Assembly: GCF_000213175.1 (NCBI RefSeq)
Contig: NW_009799102.1
Span: forward strand, 3,557,249 to 3,621,248
Origin: Neurospora tetrasperma FGSC 2508
Taxonomy: Eukaryota > Ascomycota > Sordariomycetes > Sordariales > Sordariaceae
Reading direction: 5' to 3'
DNA: 64,000 nt
Made by a program: the position numbers and the translations under genes. This document shows positions 21,744 through 32,220 of the stretch, in pieces (the first letter of the stretch is position 1; every line of letters begins with the position of its first letter). The notes beneath the pieces were generated by a model, which worked only from the letters and a program-made list of their open reading frames with translations, was not told the origin of the DNA and made no database searches.

Positions 21744-23185
21744 ATGACGGGAGGCACCCTCAACTTCATCACCTTCAACCAGGACTACAGCTGTCTGGCT
21801 GTTGGCACCTCCAAGGGCTTTCGCTTCTACCACACTGATCCCTTCTCCAAGATTTTCAGCAGCGATGAGGGCAATGTATCCATTATCGAGATGCTGTTTT
21901 CTACCTCGCTAGTAGCTTTGATCCTGACGCCTAGGCAACTCGAGATCCAGAACACCAAGGTAGACCAGCCCTCCCAGCGCCACTGTTTAGCCTCCGAACT
22001 CAGACTAATGCGGCGACCCATTCTACCAACCCAGAGAGCGTCCGTGATTTGCGAACTTACCTTTCCCTCTGCCGTCCTAGCTGTCCGTCTGAACCGCAAA
22101 CGCCTAGCCGTGGTGCTCGAATGCCAGATCTACCTCTACGATGTGTCCAATATGAACTTGGTCCAGACCATCGACACCTCGCCGAACCCCAACGCCATTT
22201 GCGCCCTCTCTCCCTCGTCCGATTCCTGCTATCTGGTCTACCCCCGTCCCAATCCGCGAGAAGACGTCGGCGCCAAGGCTCCCGCACACCTCCCGCCACC
22301 AAGCCAATATGTCCCGCCCAAGCGCGGCGATGTGCTTGTCTACGATGCCCTTAACCTTAAGACGGTTAACGTCGTCGAGGCCCACAAGTCCCCTCTATGC
22401 GCCATCGCGCTCAACCACGACGGCAGCATGCTCGCCACCGCTTCCGAGACGGGCACCATCATCCGCGTCTTCTCGCTTCCCCAAGGCCAAAAGCTCTTCC
22501 AGTTCCGCCGGGGCACGGTTCCTACTTCGATCTACAGCATGTCCTTCAACCTGAGCTCCACGCTTTTGTGCGTCTCGTCGACTTCGGATACCGTGCACAT
22601 CTTCCGTCTGCTCAACACCCAAAAGAACGCGAATGCGCTGCCAGGGGGTGGCCCGGCGCAGGGGATCCGGTCGCGAAGCTTTGACGTCAATGATCCCTCT
22701 CCACACAAAGGGGAAGTACCGTCTGCGGGCAATGGTAACAACGGCTCTAGTAGTCACAAAAGAGAGCCAAGCGGTTCCTTCGGTAACATGCTCAGGCGGT
22801 CATCGCAGATGATGGTCCGCGGTGTGGCTGGCGTGGCTAGCTCGTACCTCCCACAGTCGGTCGCGGAGATGTGGGAGCCAGAGCGAGATTTTGCGTTTAT
22901 CAAGATCCCAAAGTCTTCTAACAGCAGGGCGGGTGGGCTGAGCGCGACGCCGCTTAGGAGCGTGGTGGCCATGAGCAGTAGCTCGCCGCAGGTCATGGTG
23001 GTTACGAGTGATGGTGGTTTCTATGTTTACAATATTGATATGGAGAAGGGAGGAGAGGGTTATTTGGTGAAGCAGTTCTCGTAGGTGATGGTTTTGTCAT
23101 GCTAAAGAGAGCAGTTGCTAATTTCTGTTAAACTAGGGTGCTGGACGGCGACGACAAGCTTATGAACTCGGACTATGGAGCCTAG
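21744..23185 (+). CDS. ATG18: Autophagy-related PROPPIN Atg18
   Basis: Three exons (21744-21959, 22035-23080, 23137-23185) give 436 residues. Intron 1 (75 bp, GTAGAC...CCAG, branch ACTAAT) is a multiple of three with no stop, so an unspliced reading stays open. I splice it because removing it restores the conserved [18 protein letters not shown], which family members share. Intron 2 is 56 bp and restores [18 protein letters not shown] at the C-terminus. The protein is a seven-bladed WD40-like propeller. [16 protein letters not shown] is blade 1, [21 protein letters not shown] is the blade just before the lipid site, and LFQFRRG at residues 226-232 holds the FRRG motif that binds PI3P and PI(3,5)P2. 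A Ser-rich insert of about 75 residues lies in a late blade. Atg18 works with Atg2 at the phagophore and on vacuoles. Confidence 0.95.
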
Positions 23186-23449
23186 GAGGACATTGAAACA
23201 GACGCAGCTGTCGGAAACGATTTCGAATTTGTCGAAGACGACCCTATTGACGCTGAACGCTAGTCGCTGATTGGACAGAGAGTCTCGTTTCGTTTCCCGT
23301 GTGGCATCGACAACCCATTTCAACCGAAGGAATTTTGCGTAACGTTGAGGGGCGGCGGACCCCCTAATATATTTGCATCAGACGAATATCTTGTCGCTAC
23401 GGCTGAGCGACCAAGTCTCACATCGTCTTCGAGCCCGTCTTCGCATTCG

Positions 23450-24247
23450 ATGGTTGACGTACCTTCCGAGTTCTCTGTATCTTCGGCTTCATCAACTCGC
23501 TCGGAAGCATCCTCGAACGAAACTGTTATTCATACACCATCTCCCGCAGGGCCCGACCGGCAACCATCGCTGCCCCAGGCTCGGATTGGAGAGATCCTGA
23601 GGATACCCTCCACGAGAGCTGACTTACGAGGAATTCGCGATGATGCTTTACGGGAACATATCTGGAGACAGTCATTGGACTATATACCTTTGTCGCTTCG
23701 TCACACTGGGTTGGAGAGATTTCCTCAATTTCAGATACCATTGTCGGAACTTAGGCCGCCACAGGATTCTTTGCCCAATAACCCTAGACCACGGCAACCT
23801 ATCATTCTTGATGGAAGCGCAGGTTGGAGGGCACGTCAGCGTGGCAGGACCGAGGTCAACATAGCTACGGCCCGACTGCTAGAGGAGATGGAAAGATTAC
23901 GCCAGGAGGATCTTCGCATCAGAGAAGACCGTCGTCATATCGCATATCTCCTTCGTCGCTTGATGATGGCCAACCAGCCCATAATTCTAAACCATATTCC
24001 TCCTCCGCAGATGCCGGTCAATGCGGATTTCCCATTGCGGGTATTAGAGGACACCGAGAGAGAAAACGTCGTCAATAGACTTTCACCACATACTAGGCAG
24101 CGTTCTAGACCTGTTAGACAACGGCCTGATGAGGTCAGAGAGGAATCCGAAGGGACTGAAAGGGACCCGTTCGACGAGGTTAATCCATTTCGCCGAGGAA
24201 GGAACTTGCCTAGGTGGGCTACCTACTCCAATCTTTCCGAGGGGTGA
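23450..24247 (+). CDS. Hypothetical Arg-rich protein, about 265 aa
   Basis: The frame is open from 23264 to a stop at 24247. The first ATG in frame is at 23450 (MVDVPSEFSVSSASS), so I start there; earlier codons include no ATG and could be an upstream exon. The protein is Ser/Thr/Pro-rich for 60 residues, then has ADLRGIRDDALREHIWRQS and a charged helix (LLEEMERLRQEDLRIREDRR, probably coiled coil) followed by HIAYLLRRLMMANQPIILN. The C-terminus is Arg-rich. It lies only 265 bp behind Atg18 in the same direction. I recognise no domain. The composition argues for real coding, but start and exon structure are uncertain. Confidence 0.45.
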   Translation: MVDVPSEFSVSSASSTRSEASSNETVIHTPSPAGPDRQPSLPQARIGEILRIPSTRADLRGIRDDALREHIWRQSLDYIPLSLRHTGLERFPQFQIPLSELRPPQDSLPNNPRPRQPIILDGSAGWRARQRGRTEVNIATARLLEEMERLRQEDLRIREDRRHIAYLLRRLMMANQPIILNHIPPPQMPVNADFPLRVLEDTERENVVNRLSPHTRQRSRPVRQRPDEVREESEGTERDPFDEVNPFRRGRNLPRWATYSNLSEG

Positions 24248-25626
24248 TTTGAAATTCGTCGAGAGTATGTTTCTGGACCGTGACTAGACGTCATGGGGAC
24301 AGCAGTAGGAAATTTCGTTATGGCTATTTCTTTCTTGCTTTCGTTATTATTCTTTGCATAGCGTACGGATGCTGTTTTCTTTATCTTTTTTCTACTCAGT
24401 TGGCGTTCGAGGGTTACTTTCCACCTCACTCTACGGCTCGTCGATATTTTTTTTCCGCCGTCGATATAGGCGTTGTTCAAAGATGCTTGTGGGAAAAAAA
24501 TACCCACCGACTAGACCTAGTATATAGGCTCATTACCTGTGGATTACCATAGCCTTTATCAATACATAGGCAATGAAGCGCAAATATTGAAGCGAGTTCA
24601 GACCTACTTGAACTTGACAAGGGACTCGGGTTAAGGTTGTGATGATGTGCTACTGACGATGTGTATGTATACAGGACTACTTACTTACATAGGTAGACTT
24701 CGAGATTGGTCGTCAAGCCGAGCCCCTTGGTCACTGATATTTCCTTTGCCTGGAGATGTCCTTTCCCTTGGTTATTTTTTGCTATACTTACTAACTGACA
24801 GCATACATAATGAACCTGTTACCGCCTATAAGACACTGCAGTCAGGAGCGAAGACACTCTCATCAATCTGTCGAACACGCGAGATGGGTTTATGCTTACA
24901 TTTTTCTTCCTTTTCTCTTCTTCTTGTGTTCTCCTTCCTTTTTTCTTTCTTGCTTTCTTTTTTCGATCTTTCTACTTCTGCTACCATTCGTTAGGACCAT
25001 TGCACTGCATGGTAGATACACTTCATCAAACCAAGACTGACATGGTACCATCTAGTCCATCCATTTTGAGGGTTTCATGGCCAGTGGGGGGCTCCGGTAT
25101 AAGAGGCTTTGGCTGGTCTGTTGATCATCTACCTGTTAGTATACAGATATCTTGCACACGCAGTCACTTGTGATCGCTTTGGAAATAGCTAAGTTCGAGG
25201 GGCAAGCAGGGGCTTTGAATCTCTTAACCGACGAAGACGTACTGTCATTGTTGTCATGGCATAGGCCCGGGTTATCTTGTTTGCTTTTTTTATCATCCTT
25301 TTTCTTCAATCCACTCGTCCTCTTGTCTTTTTTCTTTCTAATTATGTTCCTTTTAAGTGATTCCGCTCCCTCCATGGACTCGAAGCTGAATACACGTAGG
25401 CACTGTACAGGACCATGACACAGCTGGGCATCTCGCCCTGTGTTTGACATCCAGTCTACGATACGTGACAAACTAATGTCAATTAATCTGATTACTTGTT
25501 GGTCTCAATGACCTCTTTTCTTCTTCTTTTCTTTTTTTTTTTTTTTCCGAGCGAGCGAAGATATCTTCGATGTTAACTTGTCCGGCCATTATATGTGCTG
25601 TTTTTGGTCCGTGGCCGTGTTCAATT
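24248..25626. other. Intergenic, T-rich, no gene seen
   Basis: About 1.4 kb with long pyrimidine tracts (24895-24985, 25280-25345) and a T run at about 25530-25547. Short open frames here consist mostly of Phe/Leu/Ser from the T/C tracts and are not credible. Confidence 0.5.
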
Positions 25627-25916
25627 TCAGGCGCTGTCGGGCCGCATCTGGAAGTCAACGCCACGCTTGTACTCCTCAGCCGCCATTATTGCGCAGCGTC
25701 CGCTGTGATGAAGGAGGCTGATAACCATAGGGTAGTCAGGTCCGGCTTTCTACTTCGATCGAGTGCCCAACTCCTTCCAGGCCATCTGCACAGCACCGGC
25801 GTCTTCGAGCTGTCCTGTGCTGGTGACAGTATATGTATGCCCTTTGAACGGGATGGTACCATAGACGAGTGTCACGTCAAGACATGGGCGGACTCGGCCG
25901 TCGAGCACTTGGAAGG
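25627..25916 (-). CDS. Candidate small spliced gene, 5' end unresolved
   Basis: On the minus strand a frame (25916-25754) reads QVLDGRVRPCLDVTLVYG, then TYTVTSTGQLEDAGAVQMAW. A clean 51-bp intron (25753-25703, GTAGAA...CACAG, branch CTGAC) joins it to a last exon (25702-25627) reading GRCAIMAAEEYKRGVDFQM and ending with a stop. The two exons agree in frame and look like protein. Upstream, a second good intron with the consensus branch TACTAAC (about 26060-26130) hints at more 5' exons, but I could not link them in frame. No domain is recognised. It may be a small real gene or a decayed one. Confidence 0.33.
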
Positions 25917-26599
25917 CTGGGATTCGAAGGCTCGCGAGACCCAATCACGGGAGAACGATTGCCCACAATGTACGTTTGATACTGTACTAGTATTATGCAG
26001 CGAGCTGAACCCTTCGTTCCTGTGTGGCTGGGCACTTTTGGCTCTGCTGAATATGTGTTAGTACACGATCTCATGAAGCCTTCGGTTCGTCGAGCCAAGA
26101 CTTGTGTGTGCTTGTACTGACACAAGAGGTGTTACCCGTAGTCATCATGAATCTTGGATTGACGTTCACGATCATTGTTTACTCTTCAGTCCTTTCTGGT
26201 AAGTAGGTTATCTTGATGATTCCGCTCGCAAGCATGTGAGGCTCCGATGACCGCCAGTTTAGGGATCGAGTTAACAGCCTAACATGCATGGCAGTCATTC
26301 TTGGCTGGGCGGCTGTTGTAGCCTCGAACTGGAAGTAAGCAGGAGTTTGGAAGGTGCAATGGTGTCCTGGGTGTACTGGCGGGGTATTTAAGCTGTCTTT
26401 CTGGGTTTTCGAGTCTTGGGCCTCCTTTTCCTCCAATCAACCAACTTGAACCCTCCCCCAGTAAGCACCAGGACATTGACTGCAAGTTGGCGCCCAACCA
26501 TCACAACAACAACACCCCAAGCCCATCCTCTTCAGTACTTGAACACTACGTGAAGAGTGTCTCATACAAACCCTCGCACAATCTCAACACCGCCCAAAT
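25917..26599. other. Intergenic: possible 5' exons of the minus candidate and leader of the HET gene
   Basis: It holds a possible intron on the minus strand (TACTAACACATATTCAG near 26062) and a C/A-rich 5' leader for the HET gene (26480-26599). Nothing else is supported. Confidence 0.45.
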
Positions 26600-29092
26600 A
26601 TGGCCGAGCCAACAGATTTGGGCCTGAATTCCCCGGATCCGAAGGACGGACACAATCACCCCGCACGCCCACAGTTCTGCTCAGCATGCAGCCAGATCAA
26701 CTTCAAAGCTCTTTTCACCAGTCACGAACGTCCTCATTACACATGGGGATGGGATAAAGAGACATGCAATTGCCTCGAGATATTTGAGGCCCGTGCAAGG
26801 CATGGCTGGCCCGGCCCCAAGTCGGCAAATACATTCGAACCACCGTGTTGCTTCTGCACATTCTACAACGAGTGCCAACTTCAAGCCAAAGACATCGCCT
26901 CAAGAATCGAGCATATGTCTTACCCGTATTTGGACGGACCTTTCTTGAAGGGGTTTCATTCCTTGACTGGCTTCCCGATCAAGCATCGAGGGTGTGAAGA
27001 CAATGAATGCAGGCAACATTCTGTGCAAGACGTTTGTGCACTGCAATTTGTGGTTCAAGACAATCGTCCTTGGTGGGGCACCAGATGTTTTCATGAAGCA
27101 GACAATGCAATTCTGCGGGTGGTTGATGGTCCAAAGCTTCCAGGGCTGACCAGAGACAGAGCGGCTGGGGGCGGGATACTTGCGAGAAGGATCATTCCCC
27201 ATCAAGTCAACTACATCGTCATTGGGGAGTGGTTAAGCCTTTGTCACTCGAGGCATGTTCATTGTGATGGTGGCGATGCAGATGTTGTCACGATCCCGGA
27301 ATTTCAGGTCATTGATTGCACCACAAGCAAAATCGTTTCCGCTGTTGACCTCCTGGCCAGTGGTGGAGTGCCAGGCCGGATTGAATATGTCACGCTCAGT
27401 TATGTTTGGGGTCAGGCTGGCGAGGCTGGATTCCGTGGGCCGGTCCTACGGGAAGATGCTCTCACTTTACCAGACGACTTACCCCTGGTCATCAGCGATG
27501 CAATTGAGGTAGTCAAGAGGCTTGGATACAGATACCTGTGGATCGACCGGTACTGTATTCCCCAAAACGATTCACCAGTCAAACACATCCAAATCGGGAA
27601 GATGGACAGGATATACTCCTGCTCTGTCTTGACCATAATCGCGGCAGCCGGAGATGGCCCAGAATACGGACTTCCGGGCGTTAGCTCACGCCATCGTACA
27701 GAACAAGTCAGTGTGCAAGTGACCGAAGAAATATCCCTGCTATTCTACAAAAAGCCCAGAAACTCGGTTGCTGCATCAAAGTGGAATACGCGTGGTTGGA
27801 CCTACCAAGAGGGGCTATTGTCGAAGCGCCAACTTGTCTTCACAGACAAAATGACCTACTTCCAATGCTACGAGATGTACGGCGATGAAGTTTTATCATT
27901 ACCATTATCTGGCAGGTTCAGTTCTTCTAGCGACTATGATCAGGATGATCAATTTGATGATGTTGGTCATATCTCATTCTTCGAGGACGCCCAAACCGAT
28001 TCTGGCTGGATTTTTCCACCGCGAATTACATGGTCAGAACCCAGGACAGCCTGGACGAGAATCGAGCAGTTTGCGCAGAGGCAGCTTGCCTTTGACGAAG
28101 ACACTTTGGATGCCATTGCGGGCATTTTTGAAAAATATTTGAGCTCCAACACCTCCGAACCAGGCAAGGACAGGATTTCTTTCTTGTGCGGCCTACCTGT
28201 TATTCCTTTTGCGCGAGGAGATCAGCCAACAATCAGTTCAATGCAAGAACTATGGGTGGCACCATCCTTGCCCTGGGACATCCCGGATGGCGCAGAGTCC
28301 GCAGCCTACGATAATCATGCTAGTCTTACGTATGGATTGGTGAATAGTCTCCTGTGGTTTGATATTTGGGAGCCGTCAAAGTTCGAATCAATTGACATGC
28401 CAACAGGTCGAGGAAGTCATCTGCGAAGGTCGGGATTTCCAAGTTGGACATGGGCTGGTTGGAAGCGCTGCAAGATAGTGGTAGAATTCGAAACATATCA
28501 TCTCCGTGACAGAGTCTTCGACAGCTGCACCACGGTGCACGTCGAATATGAAGACGAGGGAGGTCTTGTGCGGAGGCTCGACTGGGTGAAAGACAACGAA
28601 AGGATCCACAACCTATCGCATCAGGAGAGCAGGTTCCCGATGTACTTGTTGATCAAAGGAACAGCCATGGATATGAAGCTGGCGTGGCACAACGTATCTG
28701 GGGCCGGCCACTCGAAACCGGGAGCAGGATACTGGATAGTGACATCGCCCTCATTCTTGGAAGGGGAGAAATTTCTTACTCCCCGATGTTTATTCGAGGA
28801 CATCGAACTGAAAACCGGAGATAATAGGACCTCCAGTTGCCTTACGGGCAAAGAAGAAGTCAATGTTCTTGGTATGACAATGGGAGCACCATGTCGGGGG
28901 AAACAGTACACCATGACGGTCATGATTCTAAGGCCAGTGACAAGGTTTTTGAATGGGCAACCGGAAACGATGTATGAACGAGCACACCTACTCACCTTTT
29001 CTTCTCGTCACTTCGATTTCAAGTACTATTACCCGCAGTATCGATCACCGACAAGGGGCACCTTCAGGATGACCACTGTGCGATTATGCTAA
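26600..29092 (+). CDS. HET-domain protein, 830 aa, intact
   Basis: A single exon runs from ATG 26600 to a stop at 29092. The first 100 residues are Cys-rich (FCSACSQINF at about 26-35, CNC at 56-58, PPCCFCTFYNEC at 81-92), an extension often seen before fungal HET domains. The HET domain lies at about 263-425: YVTLSYVWGQ (263-272), YLWIDRYCIPQND (312-324), KMDRIYSCSVLTIIAAAG (334-351) and WNTRGWTYQEGLLSKRQLVF (395-414), all standard blocks. The C-terminal 400 residues have no recognised domain. HET proteins mediate vegetative incompatibility, triggering death of fused cells of unlike genotype, or are thought to act in innate immunity. No NACHT, WD40 or ankyrin sensor is attached, so the trigger is unknown. 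No stops or RIP-like decay are seen, unlike the HET-ankyrin copy at 4-7 kb. Confidence 0.9.
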   Translation: MAEPTDLGLNSPDPKDGHNHPARPQFCSACSQINFKALFTSHERPHYTWGWDKETCNCLEIFEARARHGWPGPKSANTFEPPCCFCTFYNECQLQAKDIASRIEHMSYPYLDGPFLKGFHSLTGFPIKHRGCEDNECRQHSVQDVCALQFVVQDNRPWWGTRCFHEADNAILRVVDGPKLPGLTRDRAAGGGILARRIIPHQVNYIVIGEWLSLCHSRHVHCDGGDADVVTIPEFQVIDCTTSKIVSAVDLLASGGVPGRIEYVTLSYVWGQAGEAGFRGPVLREDALTLPDDLPLVISDAIEVVKRLGYRYLWIDRYCIPQNDSPVKHIQIGKMDRIYSCSVLTIIAAAGDGPEYGLPGVSSRHRTEQVSVQVTEEISLLFYKKPRNSVAASKWNTRGWTYQEGLLSKRQLVFTDKMTYFQCYEMYGDEVLSLPLSGRFSSSSDYDQDDQFDDVGHISFFEDAQTDSGWIFPPRITWSEPRTAWTRIEQFAQRQLAFDEDTLDAIAGIFEKYLSSNTSEPGKDRISFLCGLPVIPFARGDQPTISSMQELWVAPSLPWDIPDGAESAAYDNHASLTYGLVNSLLWFDIWEPSKFESIDMPTGRGSHLRRSGFPSWTWAGWKRCKIVVEFETYHLRDRVFDSCTTVHVEYEDEGGLVRRLDWVKDNERIHNLSHQESRFPMYLLIKGTAMDMKLAWHNVSGAGHSKPGAGYWIVTSPSFLEGEKFLTPRCLFEDIELKTGDNRTSSCLTGKEEVNVLGMTMGAPCRGKQYTMTVMILRPVTRFLNGQPETMYERAHLLTFSSRHFDFKYYYPQYRSPTRGTFRMTTVRLC

Positions 29093-30499
29093 TGAAAAGG
29101 GTCCACACAAGTAAATTCCACAGGGAAATGAATTACATGTGGGTATTTCGGGACTGAGTCGAAGTGGTTTCGATGAAGGAGGGAATGCTTAATTGGGTGC
29201 TCGGAAGGGCAAAGAGGAAGGGGCCGCCATCCCTGGTCTGAATACTACTAGAGCAAGAAGTCGGTGTGGAATGCCCCTTTCACCCGTCTCTGACACGAAC
29301 AACTTGCCGCTGAATTCACTGTACTAGTTGTCTCTCGCCGGCGCAGACTTCACGAAGGGCTTGACTAATTCAGCCTTTTCTATCCCCAAGTTGTCTTCGA
29401 ATATGTTGGGCCCACTAACCTGTAGTACTCCATGCCTGCCCGTCACTTATTTGTATGTCTAGGCCTCTTGCATTATCCGTTCAATTTTGTCGAGACCTAG
29501 CAATGTTGTCTTTCTTCGTCCGAAGGTAACATGCAATCTATGTTTCTTGCTTGAATTACCCGAGAAAAAATTAATTACTTGGCCGCCTTCTGTGCCAGCC
29601 ATGTGTTCCACGGGCCATGAACAAGCTTGGGCACGATATTACATTCTCAGACGCTCGCAAAGGAACTCGATGGCTCGCAGATAATCTTGAACCGTGGTAA
29701 CAACTCCTTTGTTTCCATTTTCCCTTGTAAAGTCATCACCTTCCAAACGCACTTTAACGGAGTCAAAGCATCGCTGTTGACATAATCGGATGGGTTGCAT
29801 GAAGGAGTGAAGTATATCGAGCAGAAGGCAAGTTGAACGTCAGATGACCAGATGATATGAGAAATACTTATGTATAACAGGAACCCATGAACTCGCAGAA
29901 GCTCAAAATATCAAGAGCTAGATGAATGAGGGAAAGCCGACGATGTGGCAAGCGAGTGTCGCTCTCATGTTCAACGTCTTCGGAACCTCGTGTTGGTGAC
30001 GAGGTGCGTGTGCCAGACAGTCAGTAGAGACGGTAAGTTGTTGGTGTAATTACTCACATAAGAAATGATATAGTATCAAGGTTAAGATGCTTTGAGTTCA
30101 CAGGACCAGTGGGAGGAATCGTGCGGATCGTTGGTTCGAATGGTGTTGTTGATGTAAAAGTTGAAGTTGAACATGGGCAATAGATTATCTTGTAGGGCTT
30201 TTAGCGGCTCTGCAATATTCTGTAGCAGCGGCACATTTTGCACAATGTGCAGGTATCAACAGCTGTGGAGCGGGGGCCCACTACAGTTTAGTAGCATAGG
30301 CAGGCCCCACATCCCCGCGTCAGACTTGGGCCTAGATTTGTGGACGTCAACGTTCCATCACCGAATTTGGATTTTGCCTCTACCATCAAAATTCCCCGTC
30401 GACTTCGACTCTCGACACTCAACTGCCTTTGACTTTCGACACCACCGTCGACTCGCCATACACATACACTACTCCGAGCCGTCACCGAAGAAGGCCAAC
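29093..30499. other. Intergenic, no gene seen
   Basis: About 1.4 kb between two plus-strand genes. The frame of the next gene is open upstream to at least 30161, but the last 150 bp before its ATG look like a CA/CT-rich leader. Confidence 0.5.
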
Positions 30500-31990
30500 A
30501 TGTCAAAGTCCAAAAAGGCGGCGGCCAAACGTAAGCAGAATGTCGATTCGACCGAGTCGTCGGCCAAGCGATCCAAGACGGCCGCCGGCGCCCTGCCCTC
30601 CCCTCCAGCCGAATCCGGACCCGAAGTCGACCGATTCGAACCCAAGAGCATCACGACAGTAGTCTCAGAGGAGGAGTTGGAAGTTACAGTCGACACTCTT
30701 CGTACATTGGCCGAGAACCCTGCCATCATCAAGTCCAAGGCGTGCAAGGAACTGCGCTCCGTTGTTTACGACTTCAGACAGGCCTGCACCACGGGTATCA
30801 ACTCCAGCTCCGACGCCAACCTTACCGCAAAGGTCTCTGGCTTCCTGGCCGACGGCAAGTTTGTCGATGCCCTCGTTACACTGGCCGAGATGCGCATCCG
30901 TGGCGACATCCCCAGGCTAGGCGCCTTGTGCCGCTGGGTCAGAGATCTCGACATCACCAGCGGCCTTTCGCAAACCGAAACGACCAACAGGCAGAGTCGG
31001 CCCGAGCTGCTCAGGATCATGGACGCCATTCTGAGAGCCACCGGACAGCCAATTGATGCTTCCGGGCTTGGGGACTCGTCTTCAACAACATGGACTGGTC
31101 CCATTGCGCTTCAGAAGATGTGGGATATTCGAGAGCCATCAGCAACACCATTCCCCATGCGGCAATCCGTTCTAGACGGCACATTATTCTCGGTATGCCC
31201 ACCGAATGTCAAGGACTTGTTCAAGGCCATTGAAACTACACCCGGTCCTCAACGAAAACCACCCAACCTCCACCCAGCTGTCCTCCACCTCAGCGACGAA
31301 GGTGCCGTTCCTCTCTCACCTACTCCCCCGACCATCACCAAGCACCAACACCCCATTGTTCCCTCCCTTTCTATCTTAAAGGATGTCCTCTCGCCTGCCG
31401 AGTGCAAATCCATCATCGCTGCTACCGAATCTGTCGGCTACCTCCCCGACGCACCCATCAAGGAAGACGGTTCCGAATCCAGCATCCTCGCCCACAACGT
31501 CTACTGGATCGTTGACCAAACCTTCCACGATGCTCTCTGGGAACGTGTCCGTCCTTTCATCCCCACCCACGATGCTGGAAGAAAGGCGCGAGGCATCAAC
31601 CGTCGCTTCAGGGTTTACCGCTACGTTCCCGGAGCCGAGTATCGCTGCCACTTCGACGGTGCCTGGCCTCCCTCTGGCATTCACCCTACGACGGGCAAGT
31701 ACATGTACGATGCCTCGCCGGCGGACAAGAAGCAGTCGAGTTTGTTTACCTTCCTCATGTACTTGAATGATGAGTTTGAGGGCGGCGAGACGACCTTCTT
31801 TACGCCGAGCGTACGTGACGGTGTCATGAATGCCCACCCAGTGAGGCCGGTTATGGGCTCGGTGGCGGTGTTCCCACATGGCGAGAACCACGGTGCGCTG
31901 TTGCATGAGGGCACTGGTGTGAGGAAGGGTGCCAAGTACATCATCCGGACGGATGTGGAGTTTGATGTCGACCCTGGACGGGAGGACTGA
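30500..31990 (+). CDS. 2OG-Fe(II) oxygenase, prolyl 4-hydroxylase-like
   Basis: A single exon gives 496 residues. I chose the ATG at 30500 (GCCAACATGTCA) because it begins a Lys-rich nuclear-type N-terminus (MSKSKKAAAKRKQ). The frame is open further upstream with an ATG at 30173, but that part reads like leader DNA. Residues 55-180 are helical and unknown. The catalytic double-stranded beta-helix lies at about 285-490: LKDVLSPAECKSIIAATE, then RFRVYRYVPGAEYRCHFDGAW with iron ligands H384 and D386, then FLMYLNDEFEGGETTFF, and VFPHGENHGALLHEG with the third ligand H469, then KYIIRTDV with R483 for 2-oxoglutarate. All key residues are present, so it should be active. The substrate is unknown; a protein prolyl target in nucleus or cytosol is likely because no signal peptide is seen. 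Confidence 0.9.
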   Translation: MSKSKKAAAKRKQNVDSTESSAKRSKTAAGALPSPPAESGPEVDRFEPKSITTVVSEEELEVTVDTLRTLAENPAIIKSKACKELRSVVYDFRQACTTGINSSSDANLTAKVSGFLADGKFVDALVTLAEMRIRGDIPRLGALCRWVRDLDITSGLSQTETTNRQSRPELLRIMDAILRATGQPIDASGLGDSSSTTWTGPIALQKMWDIREPSATPFPMRQSVLDGTLFSVCPPNVKDLFKAIETTPGPQRKPPNLHPAVLHLSDEGAVPLSPTPPTITKHQHPIVPSLSILKDVLSPAECKSIIAATESVGYLPDAPIKEDGSESSILAHNVYWIVDQTFHDALWERVRPFIPTHDAGRKARGINRRFRVYRYVPGAEYRCHFDGAWPPSGIHPTTGKYMYDASPADKKQSSLFTFLMYLNDEFEGGETTFFTPSVRDGVMNAHPVRPVMGSVAVFPHGENHGALLHEGTGVRKGAKYIIRTDVEFDVDPGRED

Positions 31991-32220
31991 TGTGTGTGAT
32001 GTCACCTTGGTTGAGCTATGTATCTTGTCCGAGGATTCATTATACAGTCTGTCGTTACCTTGCGGTAACAACCTTATAACGCCTAAAGTTCCTCGGATAA
32101 CGTTTCAAATAACTCGAGATGCTTCGCTAGACTATAGCTTAGTCTATACATCAGGAAAAGTTCAAAACCCCTGTAATCAACGCTTCGCTTTCTCGCTTCT
32201 CCTCGACTTCGGGAATCCTG

